DNA of 64,000 nucleotides from Pseudomonadota bacterium (GTDB lineage: Bacteria > Pseudomonadota > Alphaproteobacteria > Reyranellales > Reyranellaceae). Positions 28,279 to 38,444 of this stretch are shown here, piece by piece. The stretch is taken from the NCBI GenBank assembly GCA_018240685.1, contig JAFEFG010000008.1, forward strand, positions 1 to 64,000, written 5' to 3'. A model generated the notes under the pieces. The model did no database searches. It had not been told where the DNA came from and saw only the letters and a list, made by a program, of their open reading frames with translations. The position numbers and the translations under genes are program-made. Within the stretch, counting starts at the first letter, position 1; the number at the start of each line of letters is the position of its first letter.

Positions 28279-30101
28279 GCCTCGGCCGTCGGCAGCTCCA
28301 GCATCGTCGCCTGCTCGCCGCCACTCACGATCGAGAGGACGGGCGGGCGGCCGTGCGGCGTCTGCACGAAGTGATCGGCATCGGCGCCCGCGATCGACAG
28401 CCGGATGCGGCTGCCCTTGGCGAAGCGCCAGGCGACCGGCAGGAGCGCAAACCTCAGCGACCGCGGCTCGGCGATCGGCATCGGCCTCGCGTCGGCGCGC
28501 GCGAAGGTACGCCAGGGCCAGGTCGTGCGATAGTTCGATGGACACGGCGCCTCGGCGCGATGGATCGCGCGCAGCACCCCCTCGGTGACGTAGCGGACTG
28601 CGCCGTCGGCTTCGACCTCCGACAGATAGACGAACACCGATGCGTCGGGCTCGCTCGAGGCGAGCCGCAAGGACACGACGGGATGCCCCGCGATCTCCAC
28701 GGCCTCCGCGAGCGGCTCCGTCGTGAAGTTCGGCAGCTTCGCTTCCCGCTCCCGCCAGTCATTGTAGTAGTCCGTCGCGTCGATGCCGGCGATGCGCTCG
28801 TACCGTGTCTGCGATCCGCTGCCCGCCGTGAAATCCGATTCGTGCGAGTCCCAGATGGCATCCACGGGTGCCGTCGCCGCGAGCCGCCCGCCATGGGCCG
28901 TGTAATAGCGTCGGGTGCCGGTGACCGGCGGCCAGCTTTTGGCCGACCGCCATTCCTCGGCATGGACGGCGAAGTAATGGATGGGATCCTCACGATCGAG
29001 GCCGGTGTCCCGTCCGGCGAGATGCTGGTCGAAGAAACGCAGTACCTCTCCCAGCACCGGGAATTCCGGGTCTTTCCGCGCGCGCCAGGGTGAGGCGTTC
29101 ACGCGCGCGCCATGATCCCAGGGGCCGAGCAGAACGCGCCGCTCGGGGTTGGGCAACGACAGGAAGCGCGACAGCACGCCGTTGGCATAACCCGCCCCGT
29201 CCATCCAGCCCGACACGGCGTAGACCGCGACGTCCCGCGGGATCTGGTCGAGATAGTTGTAGGGGCTGAACGACGCCGAGGTGAATGTCGGATCGTAGGG
29301 CAGTGCATCGTCCCGACATTTGAACTCGGTGATGAAGTCGGGCATGCGGAAGTTCGCGAGATGGCCCTTCACCGCGGCGCGGGCGAGTGTGCCGTCGCGG
29401 TCCTCGTCCACCGGCATCGGGCCCAGCAGCGCCGGGTTGGCGAAATAGGCGAACTGCGCGCGCAGGTCCCGGCGATCGTGGTCGAGCGCCAGCATCAGCT
29501 CGTCATAGACGAGGGCCAGCCGCTTGATGAGCATGCCGCCCGGGTAATAGTTGTCGGCCCAGGTGTCCCAGACGGCGAACAGCGGCGCGATCGCCTTCAC
29601 GGCCTTGTGCCCGGTGCTGGCCAGGAAATCGCAGGCCGCGCCGAGATAGGAGATGCCCGTCGCACCGATGGCGCCGTCGCTCCAGGGCTGGGCCACGATC
29701 CAGTCGGCGATGACGCGATAGTCCTCCCGCTCCCGCGGCGAACGGAACGAATCGCGGGTACCGAAGGAGGCGCCGGTGCCGCGCGCGTCGACCACCACCA
29801 CCGCGTAGCCGCGCGGCACGAACATGTCGCGATAGCGATAGGAGTTGGGCGACGGCTCGACGCCGGTCGCCCCCGGCGCCAGCTCGAAGCGTCGCACGTA
29901 GGGCGTCAGGATCAGGATCGTCGGCCAGCGCCGCGTCGCATCGCCGTCGGGCAGGATGACATCGACTGCGAGGCGGCAGCCGTCGGGCATGGTGACGTAG
30001 AGCGAGCGCGGCGCGCCGACGGCGAATTCCGCTGGCCGGCTGGCCAGGTACCGGCTGGGCGGAATGCGCCATGCCTGCCCGAGATCGTCGCGATCCGCCA
30101 T
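28275..30101 (-). CDS. CocE/NonD family hydrolase (X-prolyl dipeptidyl aminopeptidase-like)
   Basis: A 608-residue alpha/beta hydrolase. The start at MADRDDLGQAW has a GAGGA site. The N-terminal catalytic domain carries VVVDARGTGASFGT and GATGISYLGAACDF, with the nucleophile Ser in G-x-S-Y-x-G. LLGPWDHG holds the catalytic-domain His region. The C-terminal jelly-roll domain (VVSLRLASSEPDASVFVYLSEV) is typical of cocaine esterase-like enzymes. It would cleave an ester or amide. Its TAG stop interleaves with that of the convergent SDR gene in the palindrome cctagg. Confidence 0.9.
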   Translation of the reverse strand: MADRDDLGQAWRIPPSRYLASRPAEFAVGAPRSLYVTMPDGCRLAVDVILPDGDATRRWPTILILTPYVRRFELAPGATGVEPSPNSYRYRDMFVPRGYAVVVVDARGTGASFGTRDSFRSPREREDYRVIADWIVAQPWSDGAIGATGISYLGAACDFLASTGHKAVKAIAPLFAVWDTWADNYYPGGMLIKRLALVYDELMLALDHDRRDLRAQFAYFANPALLGPMPVDEDRDGTLARAAVKGHLANFRMPDFITEFKCRDDALPYDPTFTSASFSPYNYLDQIPRDVAVYAVSGWMDGAGYANGVLSRFLSLPNPERRVLLGPWDHGARVNASPWRARKDPEFPVLGEVLRFFDQHLAGRDTGLDREDPIHYFAVHAEEWRSAKSWPPVTGTRRYYTAHGGRLAATAPVDAIWDSHESDFTAGSGSQTRYERIAGIDATDYYNDWREREAKLPNFTTEPLAEAVEIAGHPVVSLRLASSEPDASVFVYLSEVEADGAVRYVTEGVLRAIHRAEAPCPSNYRTTWPWRTFARADARPMPIAEPRSLRFALLPVAWRFAKGSRIRLSIAGADADHFVQTPHGRPPVLSIVSGGEQATMLELPTAEA

Positions 30102-30218
30102 CTTTAGGTCCTCACACCGCCGAAAAAACCGCGGCAGTCTCCCGATTCGCAGCGTGCGCTTCAACCGAAGTGTTCGTATAGGAACCGGTAACGATCAAAT
30201 AAGTCTGGGAGGAATGAG

Positions 30219-31214
30219 ATGAAGAGGATTGTCCTGCCGCGCCGTCGGGCGCTGATCCTGTCCGGCGGTGCCCTTGCCGCGCCGATGCTCGCATCGGGCG
30301 TCGCTCGGGCCGCGGACGACTGGCCTGCCCGGCCGGTGAAGTACATCAACCTGTTCCCCGCCGGCGGCCCGACCGACGTACTGTCGCGCATCATCTGCCA
30401 GAAGCTGTCCGAGCTCAGCGGCCAGCAGTTCATCGTCGAGAACCGCGGCGGCTCGGGCGGCAATGTCGGCGCCGATGTGATCGCGAAGTCGCAGCCGGAC
30501 GGCTACACGATCGGGCTGATGAGCGTCAGCTCGCACGCCATCGCGCCCAGCCTCTACACCAAGCTGCCGTTCGATGCGGACAAGGACTTCACGCCCGTGA
30601 CCATGCTCTGGTCGCTGCCGAACCTCCTGGTCGTGCGCAAGGGGCTCGAGGTCAAGACCGTCCCGGAGCTGATCGCGTTGGCGAAGGCCAAGCCGGGCAA
30701 GCTCTCCTACGCATCGTCCGGTTCGGGCACGACCGTTCATCTGAGCGGCGCCCTGTTCGTCTCGATGGCCAAGATCGACGTCCTGCATGTGCCCTATCGC
30801 GGCAGCGCGCCGGCCGTGCAGGACCTGCTCGCAGGGCAGGTCGACATGATCTTCGACAACATCCCCGGCTCTCTGGCCCAGATGGCAGGCGGCAAGGTAT
30901 ACGGCCTTGCCGTCACCTCGCAGGAGCGCAGCCCCAAGGCGCCGGACGTACCGGCAATGGCCGAATTCCTGCCCGGCTACGACATCAATTCCTGGGGCGG
31001 CATCTGCGGCCCGGCCGGCCTGCCGCCCGCGATCGTCGACAAGCTGAACGCGCTGGCCCGGCAGGCGCTGGAGAGCGACGACGTCAAGAACGCCTATCTG
31101 AAGAACGGCGCGACGCCCCTGTGGAAGAGCGTCGCCGACACGGTCGCTTATCGTCGCGCCGAGCAGGCGCGGTTCGCTCCGATCGTCAAGGCGTCGGGCG
31201 CCAAGGTGGATTGA
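30219..31214 (+). CDS. Bug-family tripartite tricarboxylate transporter binding protein (TctC)
   Basis: A 331-residue periplasmic binding protein. A basic PRRRALILSGGALAAPMLA leader resembles a twin-arginine signal. Bug hallmarks are WPARPVKYINLFPAGGPTDVLSR, shortened here, VENRGGSGGNVGADVIAKS, PDGYTIGLMS and HVPYRGSAPAVQDLLAGQVD. It binds carboxylates or related anions for TctAB permeases, but none is adjacent, as is common for Bug proteins. It stands alone between a leftward hydrolase gene and a leftward aldehyde dehydrogenase gene. Confidence 0.92.
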   Translation: MKRIVLPRRRALILSGGALAAPMLASGVARAADDWPARPVKYINLFPAGGPTDVLSRIICQKLSELSGQQFIVENRGGSGGNVGADVIAKSQPDGYTIGLMSVSSHAIAPSLYTKLPFDADKDFTPVTMLWSLPNLLVVRKGLEVKTVPELIALAKAKPGKLSYASSGSGTTVHLSGALFVSMAKIDVLHVPYRGSAPAVQDLLAGQVDMIFDNIPGSLAQMAGGKVYGLAVTSQERSPKAPDVPAMAEFLPGYDINSWGGICGPAGLPPAIVDKLNALARQALESDDVKNAYLKNGATPLWKSVADTVAYRRAEQARFAPIVKASGAKVD

Positions 31215-31242
31215 TCGCGCCGGCGATCAATCCATCCCGTGC

Positions 31243-31266
31243 CGGGCGAGGAGTCTTCCTCGCCCG
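31243..31266. terminator. Hairpin between convergent Bug and aldehyde dehydrogenase genes
   Basis: A perfect 10-base stem cgggcgagga / tcctcgcccg with a 4-base loop (gtct) fills the short gap between two converging genes. A second, weaker 8-base inverted repeat (ttgatcgc / gcgatcaa, 31211-31230) covers the Bug stop codon. No T-run follows on either side. Position supports a bidirectional terminator. Confidence 0.55.
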
Positions 31267-31271
31267 CTTCG

Positions 31272-32711
31272 TCACATGCCGAGCGTGGTGACGAACTTGG
31301 TGTTGAGGTAGGCCTCGAGCGCCTCGACGCCGCCTTCCGAGCCGTAGCCCGAATCCTTGATGCCGCCGAACGGCACCTCGGGCAGGGCAAGGCCGTGGTG
31401 GTTGATCGACACCATGCCGCTTTCGAAGGCCGCCCCCACCTGCGCCATCGTCTTGGTGTTGCGGGTGTAGGCGTAGGCGGCAAGGCCCCAGGCGAGACGG
31501 TTCGCCTCCTTCATCACCCCGTCGAAGTCCTTGAACGGCGTGATCGGCGCCAGCGGGCCGAACGGCTCCTCGTTCATGATCCTGGCGTCGAGCGGCACGT
31601 CGGTCATGACGGTGGGCTCGTAGAAGTAGCCCTTGTTGCCCTTGCGCTGGCCGCCGGTCTGGATCTTGGCACCCTTCGAGAGGGCGTCGCTCACCAGGGT
31701 GTCCATCGCGTGCAGCCGGCGCTCGGCCACCAGCGGGCCCATCTTGGTTTCGGCTTCGAGGCCGTTGCCGACCTTGAGGTTCTTGGCGAAGGCCGTGAAG
31801 CGCTCGACGAACTCCGGATAGACCTTCTCGTGCACCAGGAAGCGGGTCGGCGCGACGCAGACCTGGCCGGCATTGCGGAACTTGTTGGCGCCCAGCACGT
31901 TCACGGCCTGCTCGAGATCAGCGTCCTCGAACACGATCGCCGGCGCATGGCCGCCCAGCTCCATCGTGACGCGTTTCATGTGCGCGCCGGCCAGGGCCGC
32001 AAGCTGCTTGCCGACCGGCGTCGAGCCCGTGAAGGTGATCTTCTTGATGATCGGATGCGGGATCAGATACTCGCTGATCTCCGACGGGATGCCGTAGACG
32101 AGCTGGATCACACCCGCAGGCACGCCCGCATCGACGAACGCCTTGATGAGCTGGGCGCAGGAGCCGGGCGTGTCTTCCGGTCCCTTGACGATGATCGAGC
32201 AGCCGGTGGCGATGGCGGCCGAGGCCTTACGCACCACCTGGTTGATCGGGAAGTTCCACGGCGTGAAAGCCGCGACCGGACCGACCGGCTCCTTCATGAC
32301 CATCTGGTAGATGTTCTCGCCGCGCGCCGGAACGAGACGGCCGTAGGTGCGCCGTCCCTCCTCGGCCATCCAGTCGATGATGTCGGCGGCGAGGTTGGTC
32401 TCGATCTTGGCCTCGTACAGGGGCTTGCCCTGCTCCATCGTCATGATGGCGGCGATCTCGTCGAGCCGCTGGCGCATCAGCTCGGCGGCCTTGCGCATGA
32501 TCTTGTAGCGCTCGAAGGCCGGAACCTTCTTCCACTGCCGGAAGCCCTTCTCCGCGGCGGCGAGCGCGCGGTCGAGGTCCGCCTTCTCGGCGTGCGCCAC
32601 CTGGCCGATCACTTCCTCCGTCGCCGGATTGACGACGGGAATCGTCCGGCCCTGCGCGCCCTTGGTCCAGGCGCCGTCGATCATCAGGGATACATCACTG
32701 TAGGCGGTCAT
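31272..32711 (-). CDS. NAD(P)-dependent aldehyde dehydrogenase, succinate-semialdehyde dehydrogenase-like
   Basis: A 479-residue ALDH superfamily enzyme. The catalytic Cys285 is in [11 protein letters not shown], the general base Glu251 in MELGGHAP, and the oxyanion Asn153 in FTPWNFP; the NAD-binding turn is [11 protein letters not shown]. The pattern resembles GabD-type succinate-semialdehyde dehydrogenases. [11 protein letters not shown] replaces the usual KPAEETP-like stretch, so the coenzyme or substrate could differ. It lies 15 bases downstream of the OHCU decarboxylase/HIU hydrolase gene, so a role for an aldehyde from purine or ureide breakdown is possible. Confidence 0.9.
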   Translation of the reverse strand: MTAYSDVSLMIDGAWTKGAQGRTIPVVNPATEEVIGQVAHAEKADLDRALAAAEKGFRQWKKVPAFERYKIMRKAAELMRQRLDEIAAIMTMEQGKPLYEAKIETNLAADIIDWMAEEGRRTYGRLVPARGENIYQMVMKEPVGPVAAFTPWNFPINQVVRKASAAIATGCSIIVKGPEDTPGSCAQLIKAFVDAGVPAGVIQLVYGIPSEISEYLIPHPIIKKITFTGSTPVGKQLAALAGAHMKRVTMELGGHAPAIVFEDADLEQAVNVLGANKFRNAGQVCVAPTRFLVHEKVYPEFVERFTAFAKNLKVGNGLEAETKMGPLVAERRLHAMDTLVSDALSKGAKIQTGGQRKGNKGYFYEPTVMTDVPLDARIMNEEPFGPLAPITPFKDFDGVMKEANRLAWGLAAYAYTRNTKTMAQVGAAFESGMVSINHHGLALPEVPFGGIKDSGYGSEGGVEALEAYLNTKFVTTLGM

Positions 32712-32726
32712 CGCTTCCTCCGTTTT

Positions 32727-33608
32727 CTAGCTGCCGCGATAGGTCGAATAGCTCCAGGGCGTGCAAAGCAGCGGGACGTGATAATGCCCCTCCGGCTCCG
32801 CGATCGAAAAGCGCAAAGGCACGATGTCCAGGAATGGCGGGTCCCCGCCATGGACACCTCTCGCGCGATAGTGATCGCCGACGCCAAACCGCAGTTCGTA
32901 GCTTCCGATCGGCAGCGGCCGATCGCCGATCAGAGGCGCATCCGTGCGGCCGTCGGCATTCGTCACGGTGCGTGCGATTCTGTGCGCGCCGTCTCCGGCG
33001 AATTCGTAGAGCTCGATGTCCATGCCGGAAGCCGGCCGTCCGGCATGCGTGTCGAGGACATGCGTCGTCAGCCGTCCCGTGACCTTGGGCATGCCTTCTC
33101 CCGCCACGGCATCGGCCAGCCGCAGGCGCGTGATGTAGAAGATTTCCTGCAGGGCCGTCGTGAATTCGACCGCCGCTTCGTGCTGCAGCCGGCGCTCGAA
33201 CTGGCGCAGGATCGATGCGCGGGTGTGGCGGCGGACGCAGATGATGAACGGAAAGTCGAACTTGACCTTGTAGGCGTCGTTGAGGCTGTGGAAGAGGCGG
33301 AACTCCTCGTCCGACAGCGCGTCGAGCCCGGCACTCGCCTGCTCGCTGCGGGATTCGTCGGTGATCGACCCGGCCCGCGCAGCCTTGCCGGCAAGATCCG
33401 GGTGATTGCGCACGAAGGCAAGCTGGGCGTCGTGCGGCGCCGCCTGCACGGCCTCCATCATCGCCGCATGCAGCGCCGTCACGGTGGCGAACGGCCGCCT
33501 CGCATGAGCCGCGGCCGCGACCCATGGCGCAAGTTCGAACGTCCCGCCGACCGCGGCTTCGAAGGCCGGCAGCGACAGGCGGTTGAGGTCTGCGAGGGAG
33601 ACGGTCAT
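32727..33608 (-). CDS. Fused OHCU decarboxylase and 5-hydroxyisourate hydrolase
   Basis: A 293-residue two-domain protein of the urate pathway. Residues 1-165 form the 2-oxo-4-hydroxy-4-carboxy-5-ureidoimidazoline (OHCU) decarboxylase: FVRNHPDLAGKAA (catalytic His), ITDESRSEQASAGL and FDFPFIICVRRH. Residues about 175-293 are the transthyretin-like 5-hydroxyisourate hydrolase: LTTHVLDTHAGRPASGM, with the C-terminal signature TYRGS. Together they turn 5-hydroxyisourate into S-allantoin. No urate oxidase gene is in view. It is co-transcribed with the aldehyde dehydrogenase gene and divergent from a Liv-type transporter. Confidence 0.95.
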   Translation of the reverse strand: MTVSLADLNRLSLPAFEAAVGGTFELAPWVAAAAHARRPFATVTALHAAMMEAVQAAPHDAQLAFVRNHPDLAGKAARAGSITDESRSEQASAGLDALSDEEFRLFHSLNDAYKVKFDFPFIICVRRHTRASILRQFERRLQHEAAVEFTTALQEIFYITRLRLADAVAGEGMPKVTGRLTTHVLDTHAGRPASGMDIELYEFAGDGAHRIARTVTNADGRTDAPLIGDRPLPIGSYELRFGVGDHYRARGVHGGDPPFLDIVPLRFSIAEPEGHYHVPLLCTPWSYSTYRGS

Positions 33609-33700
33609 GTCGGTCGACCTAGCATGCTGGCGCGACCGTCTCTATAGTCCGCCCAGCCAAAAACAGGGGCCTGCGAAGGCCAGCCAAAAGGGAGGGTCGC

Positions 33701-34954
33701 ATGACCAACCAGTACCGTTTCACCCGTCGTCGCCTGGGCCAGGCCGCGCTGGCCGGGGCCGCCGCCCTCGGCGCGCCGCTGCCCTTGCGCCATGCCCTGG
33801 CCCAGTCGGGCCCGGCCGACCTCAAGGTCGCGCTGCTGCTGCCGACGTCGGGCGCCCAGGCGCAGATCGGACAGGCTTGCAAGCGCGGCGCCGATCTCGC
33901 CAACGCCGTCTTCGCCGACATGAAGATGCCGGTGAAGCTCGACATCGTGAACTACGATACGGAGACCAAGCCCGACGTCGCCCGCACCCAGGCCGAGAAG
34001 GCGATCGAGGCCGGCGCGCACGTCCTCGTCGGGGCGTTCGATTCCGGCCAGACCATCGCCATCGCCCAGGTTGCCGAGCAGCGCGGCATTCCGCTGATCG
34101 TCAACATCGCGGCGGCGCCGCAGATCACCGAGCAGGGCTACAAGTTCGTCGTCCGCAACTTCCCGACCGCGCCGATGCTGATCGGCGGCGCGTTCGCGCT
34201 GCACAAGGAGATCTTCAAGGCCTCCGGCGTGACGCCCAAGACCGCGGTGCTGATGAGCATCAACGACACCTTCGGCACGGCGATGATCGGCGGCATCAAG
34301 GCGATGTTCCCCAAGCTCGACATGCCCTATCAGCTCGTCGACATCATCAGCTACGACCCCGCCGCCAAGGACCTGTCGATCGAGGTCGCCAAGGCCAAGG
34401 CCACCAAGGCCGACATGCTGATGCCGGTCTGCCGGCTGAACGATGCCAAGCTCATGATCCAGGAGCTGGTGAAGCAGCGCTGGGAACCGATGGCGGTCAT
34501 GAATCCGGGCTCGCCCGGCCTGTACGAACAGGACTTCCTCAAGACCATGGGCAAGTACGGCGAATTCCACATCTCCAACGTGCCCTGGCTCGATCCCAAG
34601 TCGGCCATGACGCAGTCGCTGGAGAAGCAGCATGCCGCCAAGTTCGCGCGTGACCAGCTCGACCTCAACGGCGGCTTCACCTTCGAGGCGATGCTGATCG
34701 CGGCCCAGGCCTGGCTCGCCGCCAAGTCGACCAAGCCCGACGCCCTGATGGCGGCGCTGCGCGGCCTCAAGGTCGACCAGCACGTGATGGTCGGCGGACC
34801 GATCCAGTTCGACGCCAAGGGCCAGAACGTCAACATCGTGGCGGCGGCGGTGCAGAACCTGAAGCGCAAGCCCACCGTCGTCATGCCCAAGGCTTCGGCC
34901 GCGGCAGAGCTCGTCTTCCCGGAGCCGGGCTGGAACGACAAGCGCCGGACGTGA
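33701..34954 (+). CDS. Branched-chain amino acid-type ABC transporter binding protein (system 1)
   Basis: A 417-residue LivJ/AmiC-like periplasmic binding protein. The leader FTRRRLGQAALAGAAALGA looks like a twin-arginine signal. The mature domain begins LKVALLLPTSGAQAQIGQA and includes LVGAFDSGQTIAIAQVAEQRG in shortened form and FGTAMIGGIKAMFPK. It heads a complete five-gene transporter. Such systems take up amino acids, amides, urea, aromatic acids or ureides. Divergence from the urate enzyme across 92 bases suggests, without proof, a purine-derived ligand. Confidence 0.9.
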   Translation: MTNQYRFTRRRLGQAALAGAAALGAPLPLRHALAQSGPADLKVALLLPTSGAQAQIGQACKRGADLANAVFADMKMPVKLDIVNYDTETKPDVARTQAEKAIEAGAHVLVGAFDSGQTIAIAQVAEQRGIPLIVNIAAAPQITEQGYKFVVRNFPTAPMLIGGAFALHKEIFKASGVTPKTAVLMSINDTFGTAMIGGIKAMFPKLDMPYQLVDIISYDPAAKDLSIEVAKAKATKADMLMPVCRLNDAKLMIQELVKQRWEPMAVMNPGSPGLYEQDFLKTMGKYGEFHISNVPWLDPKSAMTQSLEKQHAAKFARDQLDLNGGFTFEAMLIAAQAWLAAKSTKPDALMAALRGLKVDQHVMVGGPIQFDAKGQNVNIVAAAVQNLKRKPTVVMPKASAAAELVFPEPGWNDKRRT

Positions 34955-34967
34955 TCGCGCACAGATC

Positions 34968-35849
34968 TTGACCTCGGACTTCCTCCTCTCGCTTGCCCAG
35001 GCAATCACCAAGGGCCTGCTCACCGGAATGGTGTACGGGCTGATGGCGCTTGGACTGTCGGTGATCTTCGGCGTCATGCGCGTGGTCAACTTCGCGCATG
35101 GCGAGATGATGATCGTCGGCATGTACCTCGCCTGGGCAGGCTCCGAATACCTGCAGGTGTCGCCGATGCTGAGCCTGCCGCTGATCGCGGCGGTCTTCTT
35201 CGTCGCCGGGTACGCGCTGCAGCGGGGGATGATCTCGCCCTTCATCGGCCGGCCCGAGCACCAGCAGTTCCTGCTTCTGCTGGGCATCGCACTGGTGCTG
35301 GTCAATGTCTGCCTGGCGGTCGTCGGGCCGGACTCGCACGGCGTGCAGCTCGACTCGCAGTTCGATTCGTACGAGGTGGGCCCGCTGGTCCTCGACGCCG
35401 TGCGCCTGCATGCCGCCATTGCGGCGGTGGTGATCGCCGGCCTGCTGTGGCTGTTCTTCACGCATACCCGCATCGGCAAGTCGATCCGCGCCGCCGCCGA
35501 CAACAACATGGGCGCACTGGTGGTCGGCCTGAACGTGAAGCGCCTGTATGCCATCACCTTCGGCGTCGGCGCCGCCTGCGTCGGTGCGGCGGGAGCGCTG
35601 ATGATCACCATCATCCCCGTGACGCCGTTCCTCGCCGCCGAATACACGCTGCTCGCCTTCGTCATCGTGATCGTCGGCGGGCTGGGCAGCATGACCGGCG
35701 CGCTCCTGGGTGGCCTGCTGATCGGCGTCAGCGAAGCCGTGGCCGGGCTGCTGGTCGATCCCTCGCTCAAGAGTATGTTCAGCTTCGGCCTCCTGATCCT
35801 CGTCCTGCTGCTGCGGCCGCAGGGGCTGCTGGGCAAGCGCGGCACATGA
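34968..35849 (+). CDS. livH: Branched-chain-type ABC permease LivH (system 1)
   Basis: A 293-residue permease with about eight hydrophobic helices. TTG at 34968 is the best start, 13 bases after the binding-protein stop; a recognisable ribosome binding site is weak. MVYGLMALGLSVIFGVMRVVNFAHGE, shortened, and the GLNVKRLYAITFGVGA loop mark LivH. IVGGLGSMTGALLGGLLIG is the conserved C-terminal helix. Its stop overlaps livM by 4 bases. Confidence 0.91.
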   Translation: MTSDFLLSLAQAITKGLLTGMVYGLMALGLSVIFGVMRVVNFAHGEMMIVGMYLAWAGSEYLQVSPMLSLPLIAAVFFVAGYALQRGMISPFIGRPEHQQFLLLLGIALVLVNVCLAVVGPDSHGVQLDSQFDSYEVGPLVLDAVRLHAAIAAVVIAGLLWLFFTHTRIGKSIRAAADNNMGALVVGLNVKRLYAITFGVGAACVGAAGALMITIIPVTPFLAAEYTLLAFVIVIVGGLGSMTGALLGGLLIGVSEAVAGLLVDPSLKSMFSFGLLILVLLLRPQGLLGKRGT

Positions 35850-36844
35850 CGATCCTCCGCCGCCTGGTCCACGGCGTGGCGCCGCGGGTGCTCTGGATGC
35901 TGGTCGGCCTCCTGGCGCTGCTGCTCGTCGCGCCGGCCGTGCTCGACACATACGGCCTCTCGGTCCTGATCCTGATCCTCTACTTCGCCTATGTGGGCCA
36001 GGCCTGGAACATCATGATGGGCTTCGCGGGCCAGCTCTCGCTGGGCCATGCGCTCTATGCCGGCCTTGGCGGCTATGTCGCGGCGGGCCTGTTCACTCAT
36101 TACGGGATCGGCCCGTGGGCCGGCGCCTTCGCTGCCGCCGCGGCCGCCGCCCTGGCGGGCGCGATCGTCGGCTATCTCGGCTTCCGCTTCTCGCTGGCCG
36201 GCGTCTACTTCGCGCTGCTGACGATCGCCTTCGGCGAATTCACGCGTATCGCCTTCGACCATCTCGACTGGTTCGGCGCCTCCGGCGGCCTGTTCCTCAA
36301 GGTCGATGTCGCGCCCAATCCGTTCGACCTGCGCGGCGGCCCCCTCCTCTTCTACTACGTGATCCTGGCGCTGGCGGCGGGAGCCTTCCTGCTCTGCCGG
36401 CTGCTGCTGGAGAGCCGGCTCGGACGCTACTGGCTCGCCATCCGCGAGGATGCCGAAGCCGCGCAGGCGGTCGGCGTGCCGGTGTTGCGCTACAAGATGC
36501 TGGCCATCACCGTCTCCGCCGCCCTCACCTCGCTGGCGGGCGTATGGAACGCCTTCTACTACAACAACCTCTTCCCTGAGACGGCGTTCGGCATGAGCCG
36601 CTCGATCGAGATCACCCTGGCGCCGATCATCGGCGGGCTGGGTACGCTGTTCGGGCCGGTGGTGGGCGCGGTGGTGCTGACCGGACTGGGCGAAGTCTTC
36701 ACCAGCGTCGGCGACACGCTGGGCATCCCGGGCATCAAGCAGATCTTCTACGGCATCGCCCTGCTCGTGATCGTGATGTACCGGCCGGCCGGCGTCTGGC
36801 CGTGGCTGGCGGCGCGGTTCGGGGCGACGGAGCGGCGTCAATGA
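35846..36844 (+). CDS. livM: Branched-chain-type ABC permease LivM (system 1)
   Basis: A 332-residue permease. The start ATG at 35846 overlaps the livH stop (ATGA), and the frame is open further upstream only as a shadow of livH. QAWNIMMGFAGQLSLGHALY is the LivM hallmark, and the EAA-like loop is AIREDAEAAQAVGVPVLRYK. IIGGLGTLFGPVVGAVVL follows. It overlaps livG by 4 bases. Confidence 0.92.
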   Translation: MTILRRLVHGVAPRVLWMLVGLLALLLVAPAVLDTYGLSVLILILYFAYVGQAWNIMMGFAGQLSLGHALYAGLGGYVAAGLFTHYGIGPWAGAFAAAAAAALAGAIVGYLGFRFSLAGVYFALLTIAFGEFTRIAFDHLDWFGASGGLFLKVDVAPNPFDLRGGPLLFYYVILALAAGAFLLCRLLLESRLGRYWLAIREDAEAAQAVGVPVLRYKMLAITVSAALTSLAGVWNAFYYNNLFPETAFGMSRSIEITLAPIIGGLGTLFGPVVGAVVLTGLGEVFTSVGDTLGIPGIKQIFYGIALLVIVMYRPAGVWPWLAARFGATERRQ

Positions 36845-37568
36845 CGGGCGCCCGGCTCGAGATCGCCGGCATCGGCAAGAGCTTCCGCGGCCTCAGGGCC
36901 GTGCACGACGTCAGCTTTGCCGTGCCCGCCGGCGCCATCCACGCGCTGATCGGCCCCAACGGCGCGGGCAAGACCACGATCTTCAACATGATTGCCGGCG
37001 TCTATGCGCCGGACACGGGATCGATCGCGCTCGACGGCCACGTCATCTCGGGCCTGCGTCCCGACCGCGTCTGCGCCGCGGGCGTCGGCCGCACCTTCCA
37101 GATCGTGAAGCCCTTCAAGGCGCTCAGCGTACTGGAGAACGTCACCGTCGGTGCGTTGCACCGCCATCGGGAGCTGGGCGACGCCCGCCACAGCGCGGAA
37201 GGCATTCTGGCGCAGCTCGGCCTCTACGACCGCCGCCACCAGCTCGCGGAAAGCCTGACGCTGCCCGACCGCAAGCGCCTCGAAGTGGCGCGCGCACTCG
37301 CCACCGAGCCCAAGCTGCTGCTGCTCGACGAGGTCATGGCCGGACTGCGGCCGACGGAAGTCGACGTCATGGTCGGCTTCCTGCGCGAACTCAATGGCAA
37401 GACCGGCCTCACCATCCTCCTGATCGAGCATGTGATGCGCGCGGTCATGGCTCTGGCGGCGGAGGTCGTGGTGGTGAGCTACGGCGAGAAGATCGCCGAA
37501 GGAACGCCGGCCGAGATTTCGCGTCATCAGGCGGTCCTCGACGTCTATCTCGGCGAGGAGAACGCGGC

Positions 37569-37572
<4 letters not shown>
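36841..37572 (+). CDS. livG: Branched-chain-type ABC ATPase LivG (system 1)
   Basis: A 243-residue ATPase. Walker A is GPNGAGKTT and Walker B is LLLLDEVMAGL. The signature region reads LTLPDRKRLEVARAL in place of the usual LSYGQQR-type C-loop: Gly and Gln are missing (LPDRKRLE), a pattern seen in some LivG proteins. IGIEHVM-like H-loop appears as LLIEHVMRAVM. The ATG at 36841 overlaps the livM stop. It pairs with livF (GTGA overlap). Confidence 0.9.
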
Positions 37573-38285
<713 letters not shown>

Positions 38286-38444
38286 CGCGCCGAGAAACGT
38301 TGACGGCCCCCGACCTCCCCGGCACCCTTGGGGCAATGAATATCGACTGCCGCCGCATCGCGGCGCAGCGCGACCCGGGGGAATTCTGGACTTTCCGTCG
38401 ACGGAACATCCGCCTCCCGGCATCGCAAGCCGGAGGAAACAAGG

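Noticed and set aside
33605-36841. A 1078-codon leftward frame opposite the Liv-type transporter genes
   Set aside because: No family motif, low-complexity composition, and fully covered by well-supported genes on the other strand.
38286-38444. Promoter of the transglutaminase-like gene from a ttgacg hexamer
   Set aside because: No -10-like hexamer at suitable distance; only the GGAGGAAAC ribosome binding site is convincing.
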